A DNA stretch of 64,000 bases, from assembly GCF_012927185.1 (NCBI RefSeq), contig NZ_JABBGB010000001.1, positions 1,054,001 through 1,118,000 of the forward strand, in the 5' to 3' direction. This document shows, one piece after another, positions 1-7,520 of this stretch. The translations under genes were made by a program, and so were the position numbers. How positions within the stretch are numbered: position 1 is the first letter of the stretch; every line of letters begins with the position of its first letter. The DNA comes from Pseudoflavitalea sp. G-6-1-2 (GTDB taxonomy: Bacteria > Bacteroidota > Bacteroidia > Chitinophagales > Chitinophagaceae). Under the pieces are notes generated by a model. The model worked only from the letters and a program-made list of their open reading frames with translations. It had not been told where the DNA came from and searched no databases.

Positions 1-11
1 CGGTTTATTAA

Positions 12-224
12 ATAAACCAGGCATTTCAGGATAGGGCAGAGCATACTAACGGTGTATGAAACACGCTAACTGAAACTAAGGTGAGTGGGTATATCGACGA
101 AATTCTTAATCGCAATATGCCTGAGTGGATTTTAAACGAAATACCTCCTAAAGCCCAAGGGTACAAGCATTTATATAATCAGGATAAGTATGTAAAAGCC
201 ATTCCGAATCATAAGGAAGAATAA
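12..224 (+). pseudogene. broken gene fragment at window edge
   Basis: From base 12 to the TAA at 222-224 one frame reads as protein-like sequence, interrupted by a single in-frame TGA at 57-59. The part after that stop (from the GTG at 81) gives 47 residues containing YIDEILNRNMPEW and IPPKAQGYKHL. The same frame reads INQAFQDRAEHTNGV just before the stop, so the likeliest explanation is a nonsense change (for instance TGG to TGA) in a larger, decayed gene. I do not recognise the family. A short genuine gene starting at GTG 81 is possible but less likely. Confidence 0.35.
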
Positions 225-408
225 ATTGAACTGAAACTTCGGTGATGGATAACATTTAGTCATCATCATGATGATTAAAACCATATCCGCCGGTTCGACT
301 TGTTACATAATAAATGTATTTTCGCCCCGTTTTACCAATAACCAATCTTTAAAATTTAATTCTTATTTACCCTCTATCCGATACCATTCTTGTAAACTTT
401 ATTTAATT

Positions 409-1875
409 ATGAAAAAAACAACTGCATTGCTGTTGATAGCAGCACCGTTCGTATTCAGTGCATGTAAAAAATCTAAAGACGCTGAACCAGAACCCAATCC
501 ACCCATTTATGAATTGCCCTACAATAAAGAAGGTGTAACCGCGAATAAAGCCTTTATGGAGAATGAAGGGCGTGATTTCGTGAAAAAAGTTAATGACTTG
601 AGTTCCAATACAGCTATAGATGCTTTGGAAACCTTCAATTCACTGGGAGCTCCTGACGTAGATGTTACTGTAAATGCCCTCTCAAATATGGGAGTTGGAT
701 CACAGGAAATAGCAGGCATTAAAAGTGTACTAAACACAATAACAGCGCCTGTTTCAGAAAAGAAAGCATACAGACTGAGCAAGGCGTTTGGAATTTATAA
801 ATACAATCAGTCAACAAAACTGTGGGATCTTACTCCTTCCAGCGACAAGATTGAATTTCAGTTTCCAGCTACAAAGAATGGAAATACGAACAATACGATC
901 CTGACTGTTACGTATAAGAATTCCGGAAAATCTTATGTCTTCAATAGCAAGTACTATAGATATAAATATGATCCTAATACAGGAAATGTTGATGTTACTG
1001 AAGTAAACCTGGAAGAAACCTACGAATTGCCTTCTGAGGTATTGGCCAAAATGACAATTGGTGGTTCGGAAGTATTGAACCTGACTTCAACCTATGCTTA
1101 TCACGATGATAAGCTCCCCAAATCAGTTAATGCAAGCCTTTCACTCGGGTCATATGTTGCGAAGTTCGAAGTGAACAACGACAATAAGTTGGTGGCAACT
1201 AAATTTAGTTTTGCCAAAGGTGCTGAAACCTTAATTGCATTGAACGCCAACACCAACTTCAGCGCGCTTTCGTATGACAAAGTATTCAATTCGAAGGATG
1301 ATGAAATATTCGATCTGTTCACTTCTGCCAACACAACGTTTGCAGTAGGTAACTTAACACTGGGTGGACAAATTGATTATAAAGCGATGCACAGTGAGCT
1401 GAAAGCAGCCCGCGCTAAAGCGCCTGTTAGTCCAAACTGGGAGACTTATTTCGGAAGCATAAAGTATCCTAATCGGAATGATTACAGTACTGTGGAAGCA
1501 TATGAGAATGCAATCAGAGAGTATAGCGTGAAATGGGAAGCTGCAAGTAAACTTTACAATGCTGCTTATGATAAGTATCGTAGCGATAATGAAAAGTATG
1601 AAAAAGACTACTATACATTGTTGGCAAACCTGTTGAACAAAAACGGTGCGGCAGTAGCAGTAAATACAAAAACAAAGACGAAAATAGCATCAATAACCTT
1701 TCAGCTGAAGGATGATGTATATCAATGGGGTAATACTACAGTTCATGAATACAATATTGAACCATTACTCGTATTTGGTGATGGCTCAAAAGTTAGCTTT
1801 GAAGTATTTGGAGATACAGGTTTTGAAAAACTGATCGACGATATCGAAGCTCTGCTGGAGAAATTTGAGATCTAA
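409..1875 (+). CDS. putative surface lipoprotein, unknown function
   Basis: A protein of about 488 residues. I start it at ATG 409 rather than at the upstream codon 268 because 409 gives a textbook lipoprotein signal: two lysines, a hydrophobic stretch and the lipobox FSAC, with Cys near residue 18 followed by KKSKDAEPEP. The mature part is rich in Asn, Thr and Lys. A Tyr/Lys/Glu-rich, probably helical segment lies near residues 370-440 (EAYENAIREYSVKWEAASKLY). I recognise no catalytic motif. It is probably exported to the outer membrane as a lipoprotein. It ends at a strong shared terminator and converges on the DUF4249 gene, so it is its own transcription unit. Confidence 0.7.
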   Translation: MKKTTALLLIAAPFVFSACKKSKDAEPEPNPPIYELPYNKEGVTANKAFMENEGRDFVKKVNDLSSNTAIDALETFNSLGAPDVDVTVNALSNMGVGSQEIAGIKSVLNTITAPVSEKKAYRLSKAFGIYKYNQSTKLWDLTPSSDKIEFQFPATKNGNTNNTILTVTYKNSGKSYVFNSKYYRYKYDPNTGNVDVTEVNLEETYELPSEVLAKMTIGGSEVLNLTSTYAYHDDKLPKSVNASLSLGSYVAKFEVNNDNKLVATKFSFAKGAETLIALNANTNFSALSYDKVFNSKDDEIFDLFTSANTTFAVGNLTLGGQIDYKAMHSELKAARAKAPVSPNWETYFGSIKYPNRNDYSTVEAYENAIREYSVKWEAASKLYNAAYDKYRSDNEKYEKDYYTLLANLLNKNGAAVAVNTKTKTKIASITFQLKDDVYQWGNTTVHEYNIEPLLVFGDGSKVSFEVFGDTGFEKLIDDIEALLEKFEI

Positions 1876-1899
1876 GCGCGAGGCGCTTCGTTAAATAAT

Positions 1900-1935
1900 A
1901 AAAAAGCCATCACGTTTTGCGTGATGGCTTTTTTA
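1900..1935. terminator. bidirectional intrinsic terminator
   Basis: A perfect 10-bp stem (AGCCATCACG / CGTGATGGCT) with a five-base loop is flanked by A6 on the left and T6 on the right. It can therefore stop transcription from both the lipoprotein gene ending at 1875 and the convergent DUF4249 gene ending at 1933. Confidence 0.9.
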
Positions 1936-2763
1936 TTTAATGGTAAGTTTGTCAACCGATGCATTGGCACCATACCAGATACCTGCAGCATTACCTTCAA
2001 TATTGCCGGAAAAATTCGAAGAGTAGTTCAGGAACGAAAGCTGAAGGCCTTGTTGCGCAACAGCTGACCACAAAGTGTAACTTGATGCGGAAACATTAGA
2101 CACCTTTATTGCTATCTCATCCCCTTTTGCATAATATCTGGAAGAGCTCGTGGAATCGAGCAGTGATCGGCTCCTCGTCAACGCTACTGTAAATTCTTTG
2201 CCTGCCTGATCGATAGCCTTGATTCCTCTGGGAGCACTTGGGTAGAAGTCTGGTTGCGTAACCAGCTTAGCAAACAGCAGGTAATTGGCTTCGGGATTTG
2301 CATTGTCGATATTTACTGCAGGTTGAGCTTTTTCCGGATCAAGCCATTCGTAGGAGACGCCCTTTATTGCAGGCTTATGAAGCGGGATCTCTGTTTCGGA
2401 AAGAAAAATGTCGTTATTGTACTTTACTTCCAGTTTGTATTTCTGTCCTGCCTTTCCTTTCAGGGAATTTCCAACATAAAACAAATAAGGAAAAACTTTA
2501 TCGTTGCGCGTCAATGTCAGAAACTCCTCTTCTCCACCGCCAGAGACCTTTACACTTGCCCAACGCACAATAATGGCTTCCAGTTGCTTCTCGTCGATAA
2601 CGAAATTGGAAGGTACGTTGTGCATCACTTTCACAACAGGAACTTCTCCATTTTCGATAATGCCTTCCACTACAAATTTAGGGACGAATTTCTTCGGAGC
2701 CCCTTCCTTGATGCATGCAGAAAACAGCGTACCTGTGATGATTGTTACTATTAGCTTTTTCAT
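1933..2763 (-). CDS. DUF4249-type lipoprotein, partner of TonB receptor
   Basis: 276 residues. The N-terminus is a lipoprotein signal with lipobox FSAC (Cys near residue 16). The early mature sequence FVVEGIIENGEVPVVKV, with the later beta-rich blocks, matches my recollection of the DUF4249 family. Members of that family sit directly after TonB-dependent receptors in Bacteroidota and are thought to act as surface or periplasmic accessory lipoproteins for uptake; the ligand is unknown. The start codon overlaps the stop of the receptor gene by four bases (ATGA), so the two are translationally coupled. Family assignment is by motif recall. Confidence 0.75.
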   Translation of the reverse strand: MKKLIVTIITGTLFSACIKEGAPKKFVPKFVVEGIIENGEVPVVKVMHNVPSNFVIDEKQLEAIIVRWASVKVSGGGEEEFLTLTRNDKVFPYLFYVGNSLKGKAGQKYKLEVKYNNDIFLSETEIPLHKPAIKGVSYEWLDPEKAQPAVNIDNANPEANYLLFAKLVTQPDFYPSAPRGIKAIDQAGKEFTVALTRSRSLLDSTSSSRYYAKGDEIAIKVSNVSASSYTLWSAVAQQGLQLSFLNYSSNFSGNIEGNAAGIWYGANASVDKLTIK

Positions 2764-4793
2764 AGTATTTCTAATGAATAAGTAAGGGCAGGTAAGAGCG
2801 GCAAATTAGGACCATCTTTTTGGATCATTTTAAAGGCATTGTTCTTTTCGAAATAATCCCGATCGTAACTCTGGTAAATATAAATTGGATTAGAGTGGTT
2901 GTAAATATTGATAATTGAAATACCCAGGGTTTGCCGGCATTTGCTGGTTTTCTTCAACAACAGGTCGATGCCTGCATCCAGCCTGTGATAGGCATCCATC
3001 CGGTTACTGTTTTTGCTGCCATACTCCGCCAATACGGAATTGCCAAAATAAAACATCCCTACCGTAGGAGTATATGCGCTTCCGCTATTGTACATGAAGC
3101 TAACAGAGAAAGATATTTTCGGAGAGATCTTATAAGAATTTACAATACTTAAATTGTGCGGCCGGTCGTAAATATATTTATACCATTCTCCGTTATTGAT
3201 CGCATCAAATTTTCTGAAGCTTCTTGAATAAGAGTAGTTTACCGTGAAGTAATTGCGTGGAGTAGTTAATCTCACAAAAAAATCGGCTCCGTAGGTAACT
3301 CCCTTGCCATTTTCTATTTCACTGGTAATATCATCGCCTTTATTTAATGAGATGATGTTACCGTTAAATTCTTTTAAGTCGGACAGCCATCTGTAATAAA
3401 CATCGATGCTAAATTCGATCCTCGATCCCGCGTGGCGGTATCCGCCAGAGACTTCCCGGATCTTCGACACAGAAAGATTCCGGTTGGCATGAATAACGTA
3501 ATCAACAGGCAGATTGATATTTGTTAGACCAACCTGATGTGTCGGCTGATAAGCCATCGATAAACTGTAAAAAAAAGTATTCCTTGCATTCATCAGCCAG
3601 GATACTGAAAGTGCCGGATTAATAATAAACGGAGGCTCAACTGCTGACACTGTAGAAAGGTTCAGAGAGCCTTCCAGTTCAATTTTTTCTGACAATGGAG
3701 ATTTGGCGTTCAGAAAATACTTGAATAATTGCTGGTTACTTTTATACCGGATATTGCTGCCGGATTGATCAGCTTGTCCTTCATTCTGGAGGGTAGTGCC
3801 TAAGTCGTCCAACATATAAAGGAAGCCGGTTTCTACCGAGCGGCGCGATTTTCGATAAGCCAGAGTAGAGCTTATGCTGAGGGTATTTTGATGATTGGTT
3901 AGCGCAAATTCTTCGCCGAACAGATCAAATGCAACACGGGTTTTGTACTTGGAATAGCCAATATTGTTTTCCCATTTAATGTATCGCCGGAGATCTGCAG
4001 TATGAGTCATCCCTATAACCAGATTTCCCCAATCCATACTATTCTTAGCCCTCTTCTCGTATAGATCGAACATCGCTTTATCTCCTCCGAGGTAAAAGAA
4101 AGCCTTTAATTCACTCTTGTTGAAAATCCTTTTGGCGTTTATGTTGAGGTCGAACAGGTCGTATTTCATACTTTCCAAATCCTTTCCTGATTTGCTTAGT
4201 ACAGGCCATAGTGTTTTATTCATAAAGGTATTCCTCCAGAATATTTCCACCATTTGAACGGAGTCCCGTTCAATTCTGGCCCCTACGCCAAGATGCGCCA
4301 GAGAGGCTTCTGCTTTAATAAGGGTAGTATCTCTGACTTGCCAGTTGCTGTTTATGTCGATGTAGCCGGATAATTTCCCAAAATACTTTCCCGGAACCAC
4401 GCCCGTGTAGAACTTCAGGTCCTCAACAACATTATTATTGAATAAAGGGAATAAGCCGAAAAGATGGCTTGGATTATGAACGAGCACTCCATTATAAAAA
4501 TAGCCATTGCTTCCTGAAGGCAGTCCTCTGTACTGCGCACCGGTATTGGCATCGCCTCCATTGCCAAAGCCAGGAAGGAAGCGTATTGATTTTAGAGGAT
4601 CTGCGATCCCCATTATTTTCGGTATCGCTTCAATTTGCTTTACACTTAATGTAAGCCTGTTCACACCATTGATTAACTGCTTTTGCCTGGATACGGTTAC
4701 AGTATCCATGTTTTTTATAGTGTCCACTACAGACTGGCCATACAGGAGATTGCCGAAGAGCAGAGACAGGGTAAAGGTTAGTCTGGTTTTCAA
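2760..4793 (-). CDS. TonB-dependent outer-membrane receptor
   Basis: 677 residues with a signal peptide ending at LLYGQS. A plug domain lies near residues 30-150 (DTVTVSRQ, the R-G-L-P-S-G-S block, YFYNGVLVHNPSHLFGLFPLFN), followed by a long beta-barrel rich in alternating aromatic strands that ends in YSLEIL. It should import a ligand across the outer membrane using TonB energy. It lacks the carboxypeptidase-regulatory-like N-terminal domain that many Bacteroidota receptors carry, and it is not a SusC. It forms a two-gene operon with the overlapping DUF4249 lipoprotein. The substrate cannot be read from sequence; siderophores or other small ligands are possible. Confidence 0.85.
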   Translation of the reverse strand: MKTRLTFTLSLLFGNLLYGQSVVDTIKNMDTVTVSRQKQLINGVNRLTLSVKQIEAIPKIMGIADPLKSIRFLPGFGNGGDANTGAQYRGLPSGSNGYFYNGVLVHNPSHLFGLFPLFNNNVVEDLKFYTGVVPGKYFGKLSGYIDINSNWQVRDTTLIKAEASLAHLGVGARIERDSVQMVEIFWRNTFMNKTLWPVLSKSGKDLESMKYDLFDLNINAKRIFNKSELKAFFYLGGDKAMFDLYEKRAKNSMDWGNLVIGMTHTADLRRYIKWENNIGYSKYKTRVAFDLFGEEFALTNHQNTLSISSTLAYRKSRRSVETGFLYMLDDLGTTLQNEGQADQSGSNIRYKSNQQLFKYFLNAKSPLSEKIELEGSLNLSTVSAVEPPFIINPALSVSWLMNARNTFFYSLSMAYQPTHQVGLTNINLPVDYVIHANRNLSVSKIREVSGGYRHAGSRIEFSIDVYYRWLSDLKEFNGNIISLNKGDDITSEIENGKGVTYGADFFVRLTTPRNYFTVNYSYSRSFRKFDAINNGEWYKYIYDRPHNLSIVNSYKISPKISFSVSFMYNSGSAYTPTVGMFYFGNSVLAEYGSKNSNRMDAYHRLDAGIDLLLKKTSKCRQTLGISIINIYNHSNPIYIYQSYDRDYFEKNNAFKMIQKDGPNLPLLPALTYSLEIL

Positions 4794-4995
4794 GAATTCA
4801 GTTGATGACGAGTTAAAGACAAATTGAGGTGAAAATACAATTTTTAGGCTTTGGTAATTGCAGATGAAGTTTTGAAAGCCAATTATGGGTGGGGTGTTGC
4901 TGCTTTTAAATTGAGAAAGGAGGTATGAGGAATGAGTGGCTCTTGTTGTTGGAAGCCAGGGTGGCTGATGTACGGCAGAAAGGTGAAGTGTGACC

Positions 4996-5367
4996 TTAGT
5001 GCGAAGCAGAACTTACAGCACGTTTCAAAATCACGTCCCGCAAACGGTCCTGGTTTGCATCACCCCATTGCCCAAGTGCGCCAATCACAGGTATCAATGT
5101 TTTACCAAATTCGGTAAGGCTGTACTCTACTTTCGGAGGCACAACAGGATAGATTTTTTTCGTAACTAATTCGTGGTCTTCTAATTCTTTCAATTGCACA
5201 TTCAACACTCGCCTTGTGGCATCAGGGATTTTTCGCAGTAATTCACTGGGACGTTTGTGGCCCTGATCAATAAACCATAATAAACGGATTTTCCATTTGC
5301 CGTAAAGCACTTCGCCAATCAGATCAAGTCCGCAATTCAGGTTGGGTGATGTCTTTCTTTCATACAT
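4996..5367 (-). CDS. HxlR family transcriptional regulator
   Basis: 123 residues covering one winged-helix domain of the HxlR/MarR-like type. The family signature is clear: GLDLIGEVLYGKWKIRLLWF, then PSELLRKIPDATRRVLNVQLKELEDHELV and VEYSLTEFGKTLIPVI. HxlR proteins usually respond to reactive electrophiles or redox stress and control a divergent oxidoreductase gene. That is the layout here: an SDR gene is transcribed away from it across a 140-bp gap holding a palindrome. A Cys at residue 12 could be a sensing residue, which is inference. A TAACTTTG box lies so close to the ATG that the mRNA may be nearly leaderless. Confidence 0.9.
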   Translation of the reverse strand: MYERKTSPNLNCGLDLIGEVLYGKWKIRLLWFIDQGHKRPSELLRKIPDATRRVLNVQLKELEDHELVTKKIYPVVPPKVEYSLTEFGKTLIPVIGALGQWGDANQDRLRDVILKRAVSSASH

Positions 5368-5371
5368 GTTA

Positions 5372-5402
5372 CAAAGTTATACATATAGCTCATTTGCTGC
5401 AA
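5372..5402 (-). promoter_or_regulatory. predicted promoter of the HxlR gene
   Basis: On the minus strand a TTG at 5402-5400 is followed after 20 bases by TAACTTTG (5379-5372). This matches the Bacteroidota -33/-7 pattern TTTG...TAnnTTTG. The predicted start of transcription falls at about the ATG (5367). Confidence 0.5.
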
Positions 5403-5405
5403 TAG

Positions 5406-5421
5406 GGGATAAATTTATCCC
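5406..5421. promoter_or_regulatory. 16-bp palindromic operator, likely HxlR site
   Basis: GGGATAAATTTATCCC is a perfect inverted repeat. It lies between the two divergent promoters, just upstream of the predicted -33 of the regulator gene. A dimeric winged-helix protein could bind here and control both directions. The position is typical; the assignment to this regulator is inference. Confidence 0.55.
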
Positions 5422-5442
5422 TATGTGATTCGTAACTCCGTA

Positions 5443-5474
5443 CTTGTTCTGACAGCCTTTACGTCTCAATTTTG
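5443..5474 (+). promoter_or_regulatory. predicted promoter of the SDR operon
   Basis: CTTG at 5443-5446 and CAATTTTG at 5467-5474 are separated by 20 bases. This resembles the Bacteroidota consensus (TAnnTTTG), with one mismatch in the -7 box. The start codon at 5508 lies 33 bases further on. Confidence 0.45.
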
Positions 5475-5507
5475 CCCTATTATCAATTTTTAAAACAGGA
5501 CAAAACA

Positions 5508-6299
5508 ATGAAACAGTTCAATTTCAACGATGAGTTATCAGGTAAGATTGCCTTGGTAACCGGCGGTACAAAAGGCGCCGGAAGAGCTATTGCAGAAAGG
5601 CTGGCACAGGCTGGTGCAACGGTGATTATTACGGCCAGAAATGCTCCGGAAAAAGGAAACAGCCAACTGCATTTTATTGCTGCCGATTTAAGCAATGTAG
5701 AAGGAGCTGCAAAAGTAGTAAGCGAAGTTTTATCGACTTATGGAAGGCTGGATATTCTTGTGAACAACCTTGGTTCTTCAACAACACCGGCCGGTGGTTT
5801 CGCGTCGTTAAAAGACGAAGACTGGATATCAACCTTGCAAGCTAACCTGCTTGCGCCGGTTCGATTGGACAGAGGATTTTTACCGCAAATGATCGAACGC
5901 AAAAGCGGCGTCATTATTCACATTGCGTCCATTCAGGGCAAATTGCCTTTGTATGATTCCACTTTACCTTATGCTGCTGCGAAAGCTGGCTTAAGAAATT
6001 ACAGCAAAAGCTTATCCAACGAGGTCTCACCAAAAGGTGTTCGGGTGCTGACTGTTTCGCCAGGCTGGATAAATACAACAGCATCGATAGCCTGGTTGGG
6101 CGAGATCGCAAGAAATGCTAATAGTACTGTAGAAGAAGCACAGCAAAACGTTATGGATGCATTGGGTGGAATACCATACGGCAGGCCCGCCGAACCGGAA
6201 GAAGTAGCCGAATTGGTTGGCTTTTTGGTTTCCCCAAGAGCTGCTTATTTAACGGGAACGGAGTACGTTATTGATGGCGGCACCGTACCAACCATCTAA
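5508..6299 (+). CDS. SDR family oxidoreductase
   Basis: 263 residues, a classical short-chain dehydrogenase/reductase using NAD(H) or NADP(H). The nucleotide-binding motif is TGGTKGAG at residues 18-25, the structural motif NNLG is at 86-89, and the catalytic set is Ser141 with Tyr155 and Lys159 in YAAAK. The C-terminal YLTGTEYVIDGG is also typical. I choose ATG 5508 over the codon at 5472 because it begins at the normal family N-terminus and follows AGGACAAAAC. It is divergent from the HxlR regulator and followed after 21 bases by an NTF2-like gene, so the two are probably co-transcribed as a stress or detoxification unit. The substrate is unknown. Confidence 0.9.
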   Translation: MKQFNFNDELSGKIALVTGGTKGAGRAIAERLAQAGATVIITARNAPEKGNSQLHFIAADLSNVEGAAKVVSEVLSTYGRLDILVNNLGSSTTPAGGFASLKDEDWISTLQANLLAPVRLDRGFLPQMIERKSGVIIHIASIQGKLPLYDSTLPYAAAKAGLRNYSKSLSNEVSPKGVRVLTVSPGWINTTASIAWLGEIARNANSTVEEAQQNVMDALGGIPYGRPAEPEEVAELVGFLVSPRAAYLTGTEYVIDGGTVPTI

Positions 6300-6320
6300 T
6301 CACTATTTAAAGCTTACAAA

Positions 6321-6644
6321 ATGAACTTATCTAAAGTAATATCCAATTTAGTAAAGGCACAAAACGATTTTGACAGTAAAGCCTACGCAGATTGTTTTTC
6401 CGAAACAGCCGTGGTGTTTGATGAGGGAAAAACCCACACCGGAAGAAAAGAAATAGAACATTGGATCGATGATGCAAACAAACGATACAAGGCCATAATG
6501 AACCCAGTAGGCTTTGAAGAAAAGGAAAATGAAAGCCTTTTGAAGGCAGAAGTTTCGGGTGACTTTCCCGGAAGTCCAATTGTGATGACCTATCATTTAC
6601 AAATAGCCGATGAATTAATAAAGTCATTGAGAATTACAGGATAG
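6321..6644 (+). CDS. NTF2-like / SnoaL-like domain protein
   Basis: 107 residues, the usual size for a single cone-shaped NTF2-like domain. KAQNDFDSKAYADCFSETAVVFDEGKTHTGRKEIEHWIDD matches the start of SnoaL-like and nuclear-transport-factor-2-like proteins, in which a helix pair precedes a ligand pocket. These bind small hydrophobic molecules or act as isomerases or hydrolases; no specific reaction can be named. It follows the SDR gene by 21 bases and is probably in the same HxlR-controlled operon. Confidence 0.8.
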   Translation: MNLSKVISNLVKAQNDFDSKAYADCFSETAVVFDEGKTHTGRKEIEHWIDDANKRYKAIMNPVGFEEKENESLLKAEVSGDFPGSPIVMTYHLQIADELIKSLRITG

Positions 6645-6698
6645 ACGGAATGACTAGTTTAGCCATTCCTTTTTTTAACCCAAGAAAACAGGGGCCTC

Positions 6699-6932
6699 AT
6701 GTCTTATTGCCCAGCCATAGAAACTATGCAGCCTGCTTTGGGAAAAAGAATACAGCTCTTTTGAAAATGGCTGAAACACCATCAGCCGAAAACCAAAGAA
6801 GAATGGGTGAAATTATTTAAGAAGACATTCCGTTTTGCAGGTGGCGAAATTGTCAATGAATTTCTAATGAGCATAGGCTATTTTCCAGGAGCGATTAGCT
6901 CTTCGACAATCGTGCTGGCAAATTGCTGGTAA
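6699..6932 (+). pseudogene. remnant of DNA-3-methyladenine glycosylase I (Tag-like)
   Basis: ATG 6699 opens MSYCPAIETMQPALGKR, which resembles the zinc-binding N-terminus of Tag-type glycosylases. That frame stops soon after. In shifted frames the sequence continues as EKEYSSFEN, then WLKHHQPKTKEEWVKLF and FRFAGGEIVNEFLMSIGYFPGA, which fits the late part of Tag-family proteins. The central catalytic part is missing, at least one frameshift is needed near 6763, and the C-terminal metal ligands are gone. An intact Tag would remove alkylated adenine from DNA; this copy cannot. Identification is from motif recall. Confidence 0.6.
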
Positions 6933-6939
6933 AAAACGA

Positions 6940-7200
6940 AAAAGGCCGCTGACGCGACCTTCCGAGTTGCAGCTAATTTGTTGTATTTCGTGGTCAAATC
7001 CAATCATTTTCTGACGGGAAATAAGCGTATAGCCGCGTTTAGTTCCTTGAAAAAAACGGATTACTGTATGGGACAGGATGGAGTAAAAGTATCGCTGACA
7101 ATGCTTTGGTGGCTCTCACACCGATGATTGCTGAGAGCAAACCTGATGAAAAAGAAATAAGACACAGGAAGTTGTAAGTCTTATTAATGGATATAACTAA
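6940..7200 (+). pseudogene. remnant of Fic/DOC-family protein
   Basis: One frame reads VAANLLYFVVKSNHFLTGNKRIAAF, a degenerate version of the Fic active-site motif HPFxxGNKR. A frameshift then leads into ADNALVALTPMIAESKPDEKE, and a second into QEVVSLINGYN ending at TAA 7198-7200. These three pieces in order match the C-terminal half of the Fic/RhuM-like proteins common in Bacteroidota. Intact members transfer AMP or related groups to target proteins. The N-terminal half is absent and the frame is broken twice, so it is a relic. It abuts the Tag relic, and no gene is intact between 6645 and the tRNA. Confidence 0.6.
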
Positions 7201-7210
7201 CCGGATAAAA

Positions 7211-7242
7211 TAAAAAAGGGTTTCAACAAGTGAAACCCTTTA
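7211..7242 (-). terminator. terminator of tRNA-Asn
   Basis: Read on the minus strand, AAAGGGTTTCA, a short loop and TGAAACCCTTT form a stem followed by TTTTATTTTA. It lies immediately downstream of the leftward tRNA gene. Confidence 0.8.
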
Positions 7243-7252
7243 GTCAAATCTG

Positions 7253-7326
7253 CTCCCCCTGCTGGACTTGAACCAGCGACCCTCTGATTAACAGTCAGAT
7301 GCTCTAACCAACTGAGCTAAGGAGGA
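7253..7326 (-). tRNA. tRNA-Asn (anticodon GTT)
   Basis: The minus strand folds as a normal cloverleaf. The acceptor strands TCCTCCT and AGGGGGA pair with one G-U. The D-arm is TAGCTCAGTTGGTTAGAGCA, the anticodon loop has CTGTTAATC with GTT in the centre, and the T-arm has GGTTCAAGTCC. The 3' CCA is not encoded in full. It is followed by its own terminator. Confidence 0.93.
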
Positions 7327-7520
7327 ATTTCCCACCTACTTTTGAACTCTCGTTCTTGTCGTAAGGGGTTGCAAAAATAGGGATTTTTATTTCACCACAA
7401 AAAGCATTTTCAATTTTTTCCAGAATTATTTTTCTGTGTCATAAATATGGAGAAATTTTTTATACTAATTTAGTATTGAAGACTTTATACCAGTCTCCCT
7501 ATTCAAGTATTAAATATCCC

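Noticed and set aside
4932-5117. Short plus-strand frame overlapping the HxlR gene
   Set aside because: It lies mostly antisense to the well-supported HxlR coding region and has no family features.
7211-7242. Attachment-site repeat next to tRNA-Asn
   Set aside because: The inverted repeat is better explained as the tRNA's own terminator; I found no direct copy of the tRNA 3' end near the relic genes.
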